Source: JAZNBI01 sp045586995 (GTDB lineage Bacteria > Bacillota > Clostridia > Oscillospirales > CAG-272). Taken from it: 12,671 nt of DNA. Numbering within the stretch: the stretch's first letter is position 1; the number at the start of each line of letters is the position of its first letter. Below, piece after piece: positions 1 to 8,161 of the stretch. The notes below the pieces were generated by a model. That model saw nothing but the letters and a program-made list of their open reading frames with translations. It did not search any database and was not told the origin of the DNA. The DNA is taken from assembly GCA_045586995.1 (NCBI GenBank), contig JAZNBI010000015.1, positions 1 to 12,671 of the forward strand, given 5' to 3'. Made by a program: the position numbers and the translations under genes.

Positions 1-25
1 ATTCATTCCGAAACAGGAGAAAATT

Positions 26-1342
26 ATGCAATTAAAGGTTGTAAAATTCGGCGGTTCTTCTCTTGCCGACGCAAAACACTTTGAACTCGTTGCGAAAATA
101 ATAAGTGAAGATAAAAGAAGACGTTATGTTATTCCGTCTGCACCCGGAAAACGTTTTCCCGAAGATATCAAAATTACCGATATGCTTTACAAATGCTATG
201 ATATGGTAAGAAATCACCAAGATATTACAGAATATTATAAAATAATTACCGAAAGATACAACGGTATTATTAAAGATTTAGGATTGTCTTTTGATTTAAC
301 AGGAGAGTTTGAATATATCAAAAATGCTATGCTTCACAGCTCGGGAAGAGATTTTGCCGCAAGCCGCGGAGAATATATAAACGGACTTATTTTAGCAAAA
401 TATCTGGGCTTTGATTTTATCGATGCGGAAAATGTTATTTTCTTTAAAGAAAACGGCTCGTTTGACGAAGAAAAAACAAATGAAGCTATGCGTAATGAAT
501 TGCTCAAGCATGAATATGCGGTTATCCCCGGATTTTACGGCATTATGCCCAACGGTACAATAAAAACCTTTTCACGTGGCGGTTCCGATATTACCGGCTC
601 GATTGTAGCGCACGCCGCTGAAGCCGATATTTATGAAAACTGGACCGATGTTTCGGGCTTTAAAATGGTTGACCCACGAATAGTAAACAACCCTTGCACG
701 ATAGATACAGTTACATATCGTGAGCTTCGCGAGCTTTCTTATATGGGCGCTACCGTTCTTCACGAGGATGCAATCTTCCCTGTTCGTAATTCGGGAATCC
801 CGATAAATATAAGAAATACCAATCAACCCGAAGCCAAGGGTACTATGATCGTATCTAACGCAACGTCATATGATACATCGAGAATAATTACAGGAATTGC
901 AGGACGCAAAGGATTCTCGGTTATTACAATTGAAAAAGATATGATGAATTCGGAAGTTGGATTTGGCAAAAGAGTTCTTGAGGTGCTTGAAGAAAACAAT
1001 GTTTCATTTGAGCATCTTCCTTCCGGTATAGATACAATGAGTATTGTAGTTTCAACAAGTGAGCTTGGATGTTGCAGAGATAAAATCATGAATGCCCTAC
1101 AGCACAGAGTTGAACCCGATAGCATTACGATAGAAGACGGACTTGCAATAATAGCAGTAGTCGGTCGCGGTATGGTCAAAGCCAAAGGTACTGCTGCACG
1201 TGTTTTCGATGCTATTTCAAGAAATGATATCAACATAAAAATGATTGACCAAGGTTCAAGCGAACTCAACATTATTATAGGCGTAGATGAGAACGACCTC
1301 GAAGAAACGATCCGTGCAATTTACTACGAATTTGTAAAATAA
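26..1342 (+). CDS. lysC: Aspartate kinase (aspartokinase, YclM/ThrD-like, monofunctional)
   Basis: Phosphorylates L-aspartate with ATP to give 4-phospho-aspartate, the entry step to lysine, diaminopimelate, threonine and methionine; cytosolic. The 438-residue protein opens with the kinase signature KFGGSS (residues 7-12), then SAPGK near 38-42 and the nucleotide-binding FSRGGSDITGS starting at residue 182, followed by ENWTDV and the ELSYMGA/HEDA region typical of amino acid kinases. The C-terminal ~140 residues (from about GIAGRKGFSVI) look like the paired ACT regulatory domains, ending with the characteristic DQGSSELNI segment. From memory the whole sequence parallels B. subtilis YclM (aspartokinase III), of similar length. 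Start chosen because AGGAG (15-19) lies 6 nt before the ATG. Feedback control by lysine and/or threonine is expected from the ACT domains but the effector cannot be read from sequence. Transcription ends at the hairpin just downstream. The symbol lysC is the generic one; thrD/yclM would also be defensible. Confidence 0.95.
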   Translation: MQLKVVKFGGSSLADAKHFELVAKIISEDKRRRYVIPSAPGKRFPEDIKITDMLYKCYDMVRNHQDITEYYKIITERYNGIIKDLGLSFDLTGEFEYIKNAMLHSSGRDFAASRGEYINGLILAKYLGFDFIDAENVIFFKENGSFDEEKTNEAMRNELLKHEYAVIPGFYGIMPNGTIKTFSRGGSDITGSIVAHAAEADIYENWTDVSGFKMVDPRIVNNPCTIDTVTYRELRELSYMGATVLHEDAIFPVRNSGIPINIRNTNQPEAKGTMIVSNATSYDTSRIITGIAGRKGFSVITIEKDMMNSEVGFGKRVLEVLEENNVSFEHLPSGIDTMSIVVSTSELGCCRDKIMNALQHRVEPDSITIEDGLAIIAVVGRGMVKAKGTAARVFDAISRNDINIKMIDQGSSELNIIIGVDENDLEETIRAIYYEFVK

Positions 1343-1347
1343 AAAGC

Positions 1348-1388
1348 AAAGCGACATCCCTTCGCAAATCTCGAAGAAATGTCGCTTT
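1348..1388. terminator. Bidirectional terminator between convergent lysC and HIT gene
   Basis: A perfect 10-bp inverted repeat (AAAGCGACAT at 1348-1357, ATGTCGCTTT at 1379-1388) encloses a second short pairing TTCG (1361-1364)/CGAA (1372-1375). A-rich and T-rich flanks on the two sides let it serve both the aspartokinase (+) and the HIT gene (-), which converge here. Confidence 0.8.
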
Positions 1389-1394
1389 ATATAT

Positions 1395-1733
1395 TCAGTT
1401 CATTTTCTCAGACATTTGAACTCCGCCCAAAAGATGAAAATGCAGATGTTTTACGCTTTGACAAGCATTTTCTCCGCAGTTTGTAATAACACGATATCCG
1501 TTTACAAGTCCTTTCGAGTCAGCTATTGTCGGAATTTTTTCAAAAATCTTAGCAATATAAGCACTGTTGTCCTCACAAACCTCATCCGCGGAAGCAATAT
1601 GTTTTTTGGGTATAATCAAAATATGTATCGGGGCTTGAGGATTTATGTCTTCAAAAGCATAGATCATATCATCCTCATATACTTTTTTAGACGGAATATC
1701 ACCCGATATTATACTACAAAAAATGCAATTCAT
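1395..1733 (-). CDS. HIT family protein (histidine triad nucleotide-binding hydrolase)
   Basis: Histidine-triad superfamily protein of the Hint branch, which hydrolyses purine nucleoside phosphoramidates and related AMP conjugates; cytosolic. The 112-residue sequence carries the triad HLHFHLLGG at residues 96-104 near the C-terminus. It also has the N-terminal CIFC pair (Cys3, Cys6) and His45 in IPKKHI, the usual zinc-site residues of bacterial Hint proteins together with the first triad histidine. Length is normal for the family. The ATG at 1731-1733 is preceded by GGGAG with a 7-nt gap, and a promoter lies upstream at 1768-1796. It is transcribed alone, convergent with lysC. The exact physiological substrate of such proteins is generally not predictable. 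Confidence 0.93.
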   Translation of the reverse strand: MNCIFCSIISGDIPSKKVYEDDMIYAFEDINPQAPIHILIIPKKHIASADEVCEDNSAYIAKIFEKIPTIADSKGLVNGYRVITNCGENACQSVKHLHFHLLGGVQMSEKMN

Positions 1734-1767
1734 AATCTATCTCCCAATTTATAAATTTTATAATATA

Positions 1768-1796
1768 AGTATATCACTAAAAAAAACATAAGTCAA
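1768..1796 (-). promoter_or_regulatory. Sigma-A promoter for the HIT gene
   Basis: On the minus strand TTGACT (1791-1796) and TATACT (1768-1773) are separated by 17 nt, and lie about 35-63 bp upstream of the HIT start codon. Both boxes are 5/6 matches to consensus. Confidence 0.7.
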
Positions 1797-1810
1797 TAAA
1801 GGAAGTAAAA

Positions 1811-2614
1811 ATGTATAAAGTTTTTGATATTCATACACACGTATATCCAAATGCCATTGCTGCAAAGGCAGTAACAAATCTCGGCGCCTTTTATGAAATG
1901 CCAATCGAAGGAAACGGCACTTACGAAGAGCTTGAAAGTGACGGAAAAAGCTTCGACATTTGCGGTTTTTTAATATTTGCAGTTGCAACAAACGCACATC
2001 AGGTAACAAAGGTTAATGATTCTATTTCTGCGGCGGTTAAACTTTCACGCGCTCACGGATTTGAAACACACGGATTTGGAGGAATTCACCAGGACTGCGA
2101 CAACTTTAAAGCAGAAATTGACCGAATGATATCGTTGGGGCTCGAAGGAGTGAAAATACATCCGGATATTCAAGGTGTAAATATTGATGACGAGAGATTG
2201 CTAAAGCTTTATTCATATATAGAAGACAAGATTCCACTTTATCTGCATATGGGTGACTGGCGTGACGAATATAAATTTTCAAAAGCAGAACGCTTAGTTA
2301 AAGTTACAAAAATGTTCCCAAAGCTCAGAGTAGTAGCTGCTCATTTTGGTTCTTATAGAGATTGGGATAATGCGAAAATTTTAGCGGATATCCCGAATGT
2401 TTGGTTTGACTCATCAAGCTGTTCACACATAATTTCACCAAAAAAAGCAAAAGAACTGATAAATGTCTTCGGCAGTGAGAGAATAATGTTCGGTAGTGAC
2501 TACCCTGTTAAGCTTCCAAGCAATGAGTTTGAATATTTTATGAAAATCGAGCTTTCGGAAAAGGAACGTTGCGACATTCTTTACAACAACGCAAAAAGAT
2601 TCTTAAAATTTTAA
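1811..2614 (+). CDS. Amidohydrolase family protein (TIM-barrel metal-dependent hydrolase, amidohydrolase-2 type)
   Basis: A metal-dependent hydrolase or decarboxylase of the amidohydrolase-2 (COG2159-like) group; the substrate is not identifiable. The 267-residue protein begins with the metal-binding motif DIHTH (His8, His10). It continues with GVKIHP around Lys115-His117, LHMGD (His146), AAHFGS (His178) and the terminal FGSDYP with the metal/catalytic aspartate Asp230. These positions and the length fit a single (beta/alpha)8 barrel. No signal peptide or membrane segment is seen, so it is probably cytosolic. Start chosen from the AAAGGAAG ribosome binding site about 6 nt before the ATG. Only 9 bp separate it from the following FkbM-type gene, so the two are almost certainly co-transcribed. 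A TATAAT at 1759-1764 could be the -10 box, but I see no good -35 for it. Confidence 0.88.
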   Translation: MYKVFDIHTHVYPNAIAAKAVTNLGAFYEMPIEGNGTYEELESDGKSFDICGFLIFAVATNAHQVTKVNDSISAAVKLSRAHGFETHGFGGIHQDCDNFKAEIDRMISLGLEGVKIHPDIQGVNIDDERLLKLYSYIEDKIPLYLHMGDWRDEYKFSKAERLVKVTKMFPKLRVVAAHFGSYRDWDNAKILADIPNVWFDSSSCSHIISPKKAKELINVFGSERIMFGSDYPVKLPSNEFEYFMKIELSEKERCDILYNNAKRFLKF

Positions 2615-2623
2615 AGGATTATA

Positions 2624-3709
2624 ATGAAGAATTTAAATATTGATATTACTGAAGATTTGTGGACATATCTATCAAAGACAAAAAAACCTATTGTGATGTA
2701 CGGAATGGGTAACGGCGCGGATAAGATTCTTGCCATATGCGAGCAACGCGGAATTATTATCAGTGATTTTTTCGCCAGCGACGGTTTTGTAAGAGGTCAC
2801 TCTTTTCACGGAAAGTGTGTGCTCTCGTATTCTCAAATAACAGAAAAATATGGCAAGGGAAATTTTATAGTGCTTCTTTCGTTTGCGTCTTCTCTGCAAG
2901 ATGTAATTCAAAATATCGAACGCATTGCAGAAGAAACGGAATTATATGCACCCGATGTTCCTGCTTTTGGCAATGGACTTTTTGACTTGGATTTTTTCGA
3001 AACACACAAGCAGGATATGGACTTTATAGCAGGAATTCTTGCCGATGAAAAATCGAAGGAGATTTACGAAAGAGTTATAAAATATAAATTAAGCGGAAAC
3101 ATATCTCATTTGCGCGGCACAGAAACTAATTACAGTAATATTTTCGGTAAAATATTACATCCAAATAATTACAGAACTGCTCTTGATGCGGGCGCATATA
3201 CAGGGGATACAATACGAGAACTTATATCGTATGCTCCCAATATCGAGAATATTATAGCGCTTGAACCCGACTCGCGGAATTTCAAAAAGCTTTTAAATTA
3301 CTCTGAGAGCGAAAAAAGTGCTTGTATTACACCGCTTTGTGTCGGTGCATGGTCAAAAGATGATAATCTTTTTATAAATAAAAGTGGAAACAGAAACTCG
3401 AACATTTCCAACAAAAAAAAGCAGGGCTTATCCTCAGTAGAGGTTAAAACGATTGACGGTATTCTATCGGGACGTAGCATAGACTTTATAAAATATGACG
3501 TCGAGGGTGCGGAACACGAGGCAATTCTCGGAAGTGAGAAAAGTATAAGACGATTCGCCCCCGAATTGAGCGTTTCTCTATATCATAGAGTAGAAGATGT
3601 TTTTGTCATTCCCAAGCTTATACACTCGCTTATGCCCGAATATCGACTTTATATACGAAGATTTCCGTATATTCCTGCCTGGGATATGAACCTATACGCT
3701 ACAAAATAA
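2624..3709 (+). CDS. FkbM-family SAM-dependent methyltransferase with extra N-terminal Rossmann-like domain
   Basis: Predicted S-adenosylmethionine-dependent O-methyltransferase of the FkbM type; relatives modify sugars, polyketides or other small molecules, and the substrate here is unknown. The catalytic domain occupies roughly residues 175-350: glycine-rich SAM motif DAGAYTGD (188-195), acidic motif ALEPD (212-216), and DVEGAEHEAI (from Asp292), the FkbM hallmark. The N-terminal ~140 residues are extra. They contain a second nucleotide-binding-like loop, MYGMGNGADKI, followed by a segment resembling the Rossmann-like modules attached to glycan-modifying enzymes. No membrane segments. The ribosome binding site AAAGGA lies just after the stop codon of the upstream amidohydrolase, 9 bp away, which suggests translational linkage and a shared pathway. 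Confident of the methyltransferase domain, unsure of the role. Confidence 0.87.
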   Translation: MKNLNIDITEDLWTYLSKTKKPIVMYGMGNGADKILAICEQRGIIISDFFASDGFVRGHSFHGKCVLSYSQITEKYGKGNFIVLLSFASSLQDVIQNIERIAEETELYAPDVPAFGNGLFDLDFFETHKQDMDFIAGILADEKSKEIYERVIKYKLSGNISHLRGTETNYSNIFGKILHPNNYRTALDAGAYTGDTIRELISYAPNIENIIALEPDSRNFKKLLNYSESEKSACITPLCVGAWSKDDNLFINKSGNRNSNISNKKKQGLSSVEVKTIDGILSGRSIDFIKYDVEGAEHEAILGSEKSIRRFAPELSVSLYHRVEDVFVIPKLIHSLMPEYRLYIRRFPYIPAWDMNLYATK

Positions 3710-3717
3710 AATATTAT

Positions 3718-3775
3718 AAAAAAGCAACCTACAAGCTATCTTACATAAATATATGATAGCAACGGTTGCTTTTTT
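3718..3775. terminator. Bidirectional two-tier hairpin terminator (FkbM gene / ddh)
   Basis: Outer arms AAAAAAGCAACC (3718-3729) and GGTTGCTTTTTT (3764-3775) pair perfectly. An inner GCTATC (3735-3740)/GATAGC (3755-3760) forms a second tier. T-runs occur on both strands, so it ends transcription of the + strand pair and of ddh on the minus strand. Confidence 0.88.
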
Positions 3776-3792
3776 ATTATAATATATTAATT

Positions 3793-4785
3793 TTATAGAA
3801 GCTCGCGGCGAAGCTCATCGCTTGATTTTGGAGAAAGATATGCCGGCGGAATATCAAATACCGTCTTTGCCCCCCTCATTCCCTCGCAATTCATTCTGTA
3901 AACCGCTCTGGCATAACAAACAATAACGCTGGCTGTAAATTCGGGGTTTGAACCAAGCTTCAAGGAATATTCGATCATCTGCTTAGTTGCACCGTTAACT
4001 CCGGTAACTCCGCTTCTCATAACAAATCCGCCGTGAGGAATACCTGCATGGTCACGTGCTAACTCCTCTGCCGATATAAAATGAACGGTTGTGTCATAAT
4101 CGGCAAAATAGTTTGGCATTTCCTTGATTTCGCGCTCAATTCTTGCTTTGTCGGCATTCGGAGCCGCAACCACAAAACACTCTCGCGTGTGCTTTTCTCT
4201 TGCAGTAAGTATCGGGTTCTCACCTGCGCGTACCGAATCCAAAGCACCTGGAACAGGGATAGTATATTGCTTTCCGTCAATAACGCCCTCAATTCTTCTT
4301 ATTGCATCCGAGTGACCTTGACTGACTCCCTTGCCCCAAAATGTATAGTCCTTTCCGTCGGGAAGGATACAATTACCAAACAGTCTTTGTAAGCTAAACA
4401 TACCGGGATCCCAACCAACCGAAATCATTGCTACCTTACCGCTATCGCGCGCGCTCTTATCGCAAGCATCAAAATGCTCGGGGATTTTTGCATGTGTATC
4501 AAAACTGTCTACTATGTTAAAATATTTTGCATATTCAGGGCTTTGCACCGGAAGGTCGGTTGCGCTTCCGCCGCAAATAATAAGCACATCTATTTCATCC
4601 TTTTTGTCAAGGATATTCTTTACATTGTATACAGGGACGCTCGACGTAAGAGTTTTGAGCGCACTCGGTTCTCTCCTGGTAAAAAAAGCGACAAGCTCCA
4701 TATCCGAATTTTGAGCAAGGGCAAGTTCAACCCCGCGTCCTAAATTTCCATATCCTAAAATAGCGACTCTGATTTTTTTATTCAT
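3793..4785 (-). CDS. ddh: meso-Diaminopimelate D-dehydrogenase (EC 1.4.1.16)
   Basis: Catalyses NADPH-dependent reductive amination of L-tetrahydrodipicolinate directly to meso-2,6-diaminopimelate, bypassing the four-step acyl-transfer branches, and so feeds both lysine and peptidoglycan; cytosolic. The 330-residue protein starts with a Rossmann dinucleotide loop GYGNLGRG (residues 11-18). It contains GSATD, VDSFDTHAKIP, GWDPGMFS, FWGKGVSQGHSDA, RECFVVA, MPHGG-like IPHGGFV and NPEFTASV, all of which line up with Corynebacterium glutamicum Ddh (about 320 residues) as I recall it. The ATG is preceded by GGAG on the minus strand and a promoter at 4830-4858. It is monocistronic between two terminators. 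Together with the nearby aspartokinase it implies the dehydrogenase variant of the lysine pathway. Confidence 0.95.
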   Translation of the reverse strand: MNKKIRVAILGYGNLGRGVELALAQNSDMELVAFFTRREPSALKTLTSSVPVYNVKNILDKKDEIDVLIICGGSATDLPVQSPEYAKYFNIVDSFDTHAKIPEHFDACDKSARDSGKVAMISVGWDPGMFSLQRLFGNCILPDGKDYTFWGKGVSQGHSDAIRRIEGVIDGKQYTIPVPGALDSVRAGENPILTAREKHTRECFVVAAPNADKARIEREIKEMPNYFADYDTTVHFISAEELARDHAGIPHGGFVMRSGVTGVNGATKQMIEYSLKLGSNPEFTASVIVCYARAVYRMNCEGMRGAKTVFDIPPAYLSPKSSDELRRELL

Positions 4786-4829
4786 AAAAACTCCATTCTG
4801 CCGAAATGCTAATAAAAATTACAGGTAAT

Positions 4830-4858
4830 ATTTTATCACAAACTTCCCTGTTTTGCAA
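4830..4858 (-). promoter_or_regulatory. Sigma-A promoter for ddh
   Basis: On the minus strand TTGCAA (4853-4858) and TAAAAT (4830-4835) are 17 nt apart, 44-73 bp upstream of the ddh start codon and downstream of the terminator at 4900-4946. Confidence 0.6.
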
Positions 4859-4899
4859 TATAAAAATATGATTTTACAGTTATGTCTTTTTCAGCATAG

Positions 4900-4946
4900 A
4901 AAAAACTCTTACGTTAGAATACAATATTCTGACGCAAGAGTTTTTT
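4900..4946. terminator. Strong hairpin terminator between the TM2-like gene and ddh
   Basis: Two 21-nt arms (4900-4920 and 4926-4946) pair at 19 positions around a 5-nt loop. The arms end in six A and six T respectively, so it works in either direction. On the minus strand it follows the small membrane protein gene and insulates ddh. Confidence 0.88.
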
Positions 4947-4982
4947 ACATATGTTTTAACAAAAGCTATAAAATATAAAATC

Positions 4983-5210
4983 TTAAGCCAAAAATGTTAT
5001 CTTCTTGGATACAACAACGGTAACAATATCAATAATCCAACCAATACCGAAAACACCGCCGGTTACAATCCAAAGTATACCGATTACAAGCTGGACAGTA
5101 TCTCCCTTTGTAAGACGATAAATACCTGCGAAAATCGGATCAAAAAAGATTGTAAGTAAAAGGGTCGCGATCCAAGGAAGAGAATCAAATGCTTTTCTCA
5201 ATTCTTTCAT
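4983..5210 (-). CDS. Small TM2-like membrane protein
   Basis: A 75-residue hydrophobic protein of unknown function. Two membrane segments are visible, about residues 12-31 and 38-66, separated by a short polar turn (RLTKGD). The second half, with GIGWIIDIVTVV, is reminiscent of TM2-domain proteins. I chose the ATG at 5208-5210 because GGAGG lies 6 nt upstream. The reading frame is open further upstream to a TTG at 5267, but that TTG falls inside the -35 box of the gene's own promoter and would sit before the transcription start. It follows dxs in the same direction after 68 bp but has its own perfect promoter, so it can be expressed independently. The TM2 assignment is tentative. Confidence 0.75.
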   Translation of the reverse strand: MKELRKAFDSLPWIATLLLTIFFDPIFAGIYRLTKGDTVQLVIGILWIVTGGVFGIGWIIDIVTVVVSKKITFLA

Positions 5211-5238
5211 AATATGCCTCCAAAAATTTGATATGTTT

Positions 5239-5267
5239 ATTATACTATTTATTTTAAAATTTGTCAA
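5239..5267 (-). promoter_or_regulatory. Perfect-consensus sigma-A promoter for the TM2-like gene
   Basis: On the minus strand TTGACA (5262-5267), a 17-nt spacer and TATAAT (5239-5244) match consensus exactly. The predicted start of transcription is near 5232, leaving a short leader with GGAGG before the ATG at 5210. Confidence 0.85.
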
Positions 5268-5278
5268 TATTTATTTAA

Positions 5279-7201
5279 TTATTTATAAATTTGCTGGTTC
5301 ATTTTTTGCTCTATCAAACCCTTTGCAATATTATCTACTATATCTTCAGCAGAAATATTTGCCGTCTTATATATTGCCTCGTTTTTATTTTGGATTGCGA
5401 AATTATCATCAAGCGCCATAATTGTAATCGATTTGTTTTTTGCAATCTCGTATTTGTAAAGGTTATCAAGCAAATTCATGCCCATACCGCCCGAACGAAT
5501 TTCTTCTTCAAGCAAAATTATCTTGCAACGCTTTTCGGGAAGATGCTTTACTATTTCCTGTGTGATTTTATCATACGGTTTAATGTATTCAAGCAAAATG
5601 ATTCCGATATTAACTCCGATTTCTTTTAATATAGCTTTAGCACGAAGCGCCTCGGATACAATTTTACCCGCTGTTATTATCACGGCATGAAGTTTATCCG
5701 AGTTTTCAAAATCCACTCTCAGCGATGGCTCAGTCGGTGTAATATTACCATAAAACGCTTGGTTTACTCTTTCGTTTTCGCTATCTTTTGGATATCGAAT
5801 TGCGCACGGGTCTCCGCTATCAATTGCACTTTTTAAACACACGTCCAACATTTTATATGTTAAAGGCGTGAAAATTCGCATGTTGGGGATATGCGACAGA
5901 AACGCGACGTCAAATATTCCATGATGTGTAGCTCCGTCGGAAGGATTAAGCCCTGAGCGGTCAATACAAATAGTTACAGGCAGCTTCTGAAGCGCTATAT
6001 CATGTATGATGCTGTCATATGCACGCTGCAAAAACGTTGAATAAACAGCGCAAACCGGCTTTTTGCCCTCCGCCGCCAAGCCCGCCGCAAAGGTAAGGGC
6101 ATGCGCCTCAGCAATCCCAACGTCGAAGAAACGTTCTTTATGCTCGCTTCGAAAAATATTAAGCCCTGTTCCGTCGCTCATTGCCGCGGTTATCGCACAA
6201 ATATCGTTATCTTTATCTGCCATCATTGAAAGAGTTTTACCCATATGAGTCGAAAAGGTTTCTGTACTCTGTATAGCCGCAGACGCCGACAATCCGTGAT
6301 ATTGCTCCGGATTTTCTTCCGCAGGAGAATACCCCTTCCCTTTTTTTGTTTTAATATGGACTATAACACTCTCGTTAAGGGATTTAACATGAGAAAAAAC
6401 CGATTCCAAATCATCAAAATTATTTCCGTCTATAGGTCCCATATAAGCCAACCCAAGATTTTCAAAATAATTGCTTCCGTAAAGCGTGTCTTTTAAAAAC
6501 TTCTTTAAATTTTTAAGTCCCTTATAAAGATATTTTCCGAACATCGGGATTTTTTTCAAAACCGTTCCGGTTGCAACCTTTGTTTTTAAATATCCGGGGG
6601 TAGAACGAATTTTCGAAAGATTTTTTGCAAATCTTCCTACATTTTTCGAAATCGACATTTCATTCTCATTTAAAATAATAACCAATTTTAAATTGTGATT
6701 GCAGTTATTAAGTGCCTCGTGTATCATACCTCCTGTAAATGCACCGTCGCCGACTACAGCAACGGTAAAAGCATCAGAACCATTCATTGCATCCGCGTTT
6801 GCAAAGCCAAGTGCCGCAGATAACGACGTTGAGCTGTGCCCCGCTCCAAAGCAATCATACTCGCTCTCGAAACGATTTGTAAATCCACTGACACCTTCCG
6901 GTTTTCTGAGCTGTTGGAGCTCCTTACGCCTTCCGGTAAGAATTTTATGAACATAGCTTTGATGACCTACATCCCAAATTATATGGTCCTTCGGGCAATC
7001 GAAAAAACGATGCAGTTCAATAGACAGCTCAACCACTCCAAGATTTGAAGAAAGATGCCCTCCGTTATCGGAAACACATTTAACCAAATAATCTCTTATC
7101 TCATCTGCGAGCTCTTCAAGTGCCTCTCGAGGAAGCACCTTCACATCCTCGGGAGAATTTATTTGTTCAAGATATTTATATGTGATTTCTTCGTTCTGCA
7201 T
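5279..7201 (-). CDS. dxs: 1-Deoxy-D-xylulose-5-phosphate synthase
   Basis: Thiamine-diphosphate enzyme that condenses pyruvate and glyceraldehyde 3-phosphate to DXP, the first step of the MEP isoprenoid pathway and a source of thiamine and pyridoxal precursors; cytosolic homodimer. The 640-residue length is normal. Visible motifs: His49 in GGHLSSNLG, WDVGHQSY (GHQ 79-81), GAGHSSTS, the ThDP/Mg motif VVGDGAFTGGM (GDG 151-153) with the downstream NENEMSIS, MGPIDG, the transketolase pyrimidine-binding region FDVGIAEAHALTFAAGLA carrying the catalytic glutamate, and DRSGLNPSDGATHHG. In the AE-x-H element Ala replaces the commoner Gln. The ATG at 7199-7201 has AGGA about 7 nt upstream. A possible -10 (TATAAT on the minus strand at 7275-7280) lies upstream, without a good -35. 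Confidence 0.97.
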   Translation of the reverse strand: MQNEEITYKYLEQINSPEDVKVLPREALEELADEIRDYLVKCVSDNGGHLSSNLGVVELSIELHRFFDCPKDHIIWDVGHQSYVHKILTGRRKELQQLRKPEGVSGFTNRFESEYDCFGAGHSSTSLSAALGFANADAMNGSDAFTVAVVGDGAFTGGMIHEALNNCNHNLKLVIILNENEMSISKNVGRFAKNLSKIRSTPGYLKTKVATGTVLKKIPMFGKYLYKGLKNLKKFLKDTLYGSNYFENLGLAYMGPIDGNNFDDLESVFSHVKSLNESVIVHIKTKKGKGYSPAEENPEQYHGLSASAAIQSTETFSTHMGKTLSMMADKDNDICAITAAMSDGTGLNIFRSEHKERFFDVGIAEAHALTFAAGLAAEGKKPVCAVYSTFLQRAYDSIIHDIALQKLPVTICIDRSGLNPSDGATHHGIFDVAFLSHIPNMRIFTPLTYKMLDVCLKSAIDSGDPCAIRYPKDSENERVNQAFYGNITPTEPSLRVDFENSDKLHAVIITAGKIVSEALRAKAILKEIGVNIGIILLEYIKPYDKITQEIVKHLPEKRCKIILLEEEIRSGGMGMNLLDNLYKYEIAKNKSITIMALDDNFAIQNKNEAIYKTANISAEDIVDNIAKGLIEQKMNQQIYK

Positions 7202-7351
7202 GATATTTCCTCACAGAATTTTAAAAAATAAATTATTTAATAAAAGCTATATTATTCAAAATTAATTCTTATTCATTATAACATATTATTTCAATTTTTG
7301 AAAGAATTTTTATTATTTTCTTTTAAACAAATTAAATTTAGCGAAAAATGG

Positions 7352-7379
7352 TTGAATTTATAAAAAAATGTGTTATAAT
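7352..7379 (+). promoter_or_regulatory. Probable promoter for mscL
   Basis: TTGAAT (7352-7357) and TATAAT (7374-7379) with a 16-nt spacer lie about 95 bp upstream of mscL. The leader contains a small inverted repeat (CGCT/AGCG around 7449-7460) just ahead of the GGAGG ribosome binding site. The gene-free interval 7202-7351 is simply A+T-rich, with no other structure I can support. Confidence 0.6.
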
Positions 7380-7473
7380 TTATCTATATAAATATTTTTG
7401 TATTAGTATAAATTAAATTTATGCTAAAATTCATTTTTATTTTAACCGCGCTTAAAAGCGGAACGGAGGTTTT

Positions 7474-8010
7474 ATGAAAAAAAGTACATTTTTTAAGGAT
7501 TTCAAAAAGTTTATCACGCGAGGCAATGTAATCGACCTTGCTGTAGCTGTTGTGATAGGCAATGCTTTTAACAAAATTGTTACAGGGTTTGTTAATTATA
7601 TCGTAATGCCCTTGATAAGCACAGCAACAAAAGGAATCAACGTTTCGGATTGGAAATGGGTTATAAAAGAAGCAGTTATTGATGAAGCAGGAACTGTGTT
7701 GGAAGCTGAAACCGCGCTTGCGTACGGATTATTTATTCAAGCAATTATTGACTTTATCATCATTGCGTTCTGTATATTCTTTGCGCTCAGAATAATTATG
7801 AAATCTAAAGAAGCGCTTAATAAAAATGAACTCGAAAAAAAGAAGGCCGAGGAAGAAAAGAAAAAAGAAGAAGAAAAGAAAAAAGAAGCCGAAGCAAAAG
7901 CTGCTGCTGCCGCCACCCAAGCTCGCCAAGATAACTTTTACTCAGATGTCAGTGCGCAATCGGAGTTGCTCAAGCAAATTCTTGCCGAATTAAAGAAAAA
8001 AGACAACTGA
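7474..8010 (+). CDS. mscL: Large-conductance mechanosensitive channel
   Basis: Pore-forming homopentameric inner-membrane channel that opens under membrane tension to release solutes on hypo-osmotic shock. The N-terminal amphipathic stretch FFKDFKKFITRGNVIDLAVAVVIG (first 29 residues) is the family signature and leads into TM1. A loop with the common ISDWKWV-like segment (VSDWKWVI) follows, and TM2 spans about residues 84-108 (YGLFIQAIIDFIIIAFCIFF). At 178 residues it is longer than the usual ~130-150. The excess is a Lys/Glu/Ala-rich stretch (about residues 112-152) before the normal C-terminal bundle helix (SELLKQILAELKKK). GGAGG lies 6 nt before the ATG. It is transcribed alone, with its own promoter and terminator. 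Confidence 0.96.
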   Translation: MKKSTFFKDFKKFITRGNVIDLAVAVVIGNAFNKIVTGFVNYIVMPLISTATKGINVSDWKWVIKEAVIDEAGTVLEAETALAYGLFIQAIIDFIIIAFCIFFALRIIMKSKEALNKNELEKKKAEEEKKKEEEKKKEAEAKAAAAATQARQDNFYSDVSAQSELLKQILAELKKKDN

Positions 8011-8020
8011 CTTTAAAGCC

Positions 8021-8056
8021 AAATGCGGTTGCAAAAAAATTGCAACCGCATTTTTT
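8021..8056 (+). terminator. Rho-independent terminator of mscL
   Basis: A perfect 14-bp stem (8021-8034 with 8040-8053) around an A5 loop runs into a T6 tract at 8051-8056, 11 bp after the mscL stop codon. Confidence 0.93.
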
Positions 8057-8161
8057 GTATTATAGATTATAAAACTTTTATTTATAAAAAGATATTTTTT
8101 CGATTTTTCTGCGAATTTTATCATTTTCTTCAATGCTTTTAAAAATTATCGCAAAAAGGTC

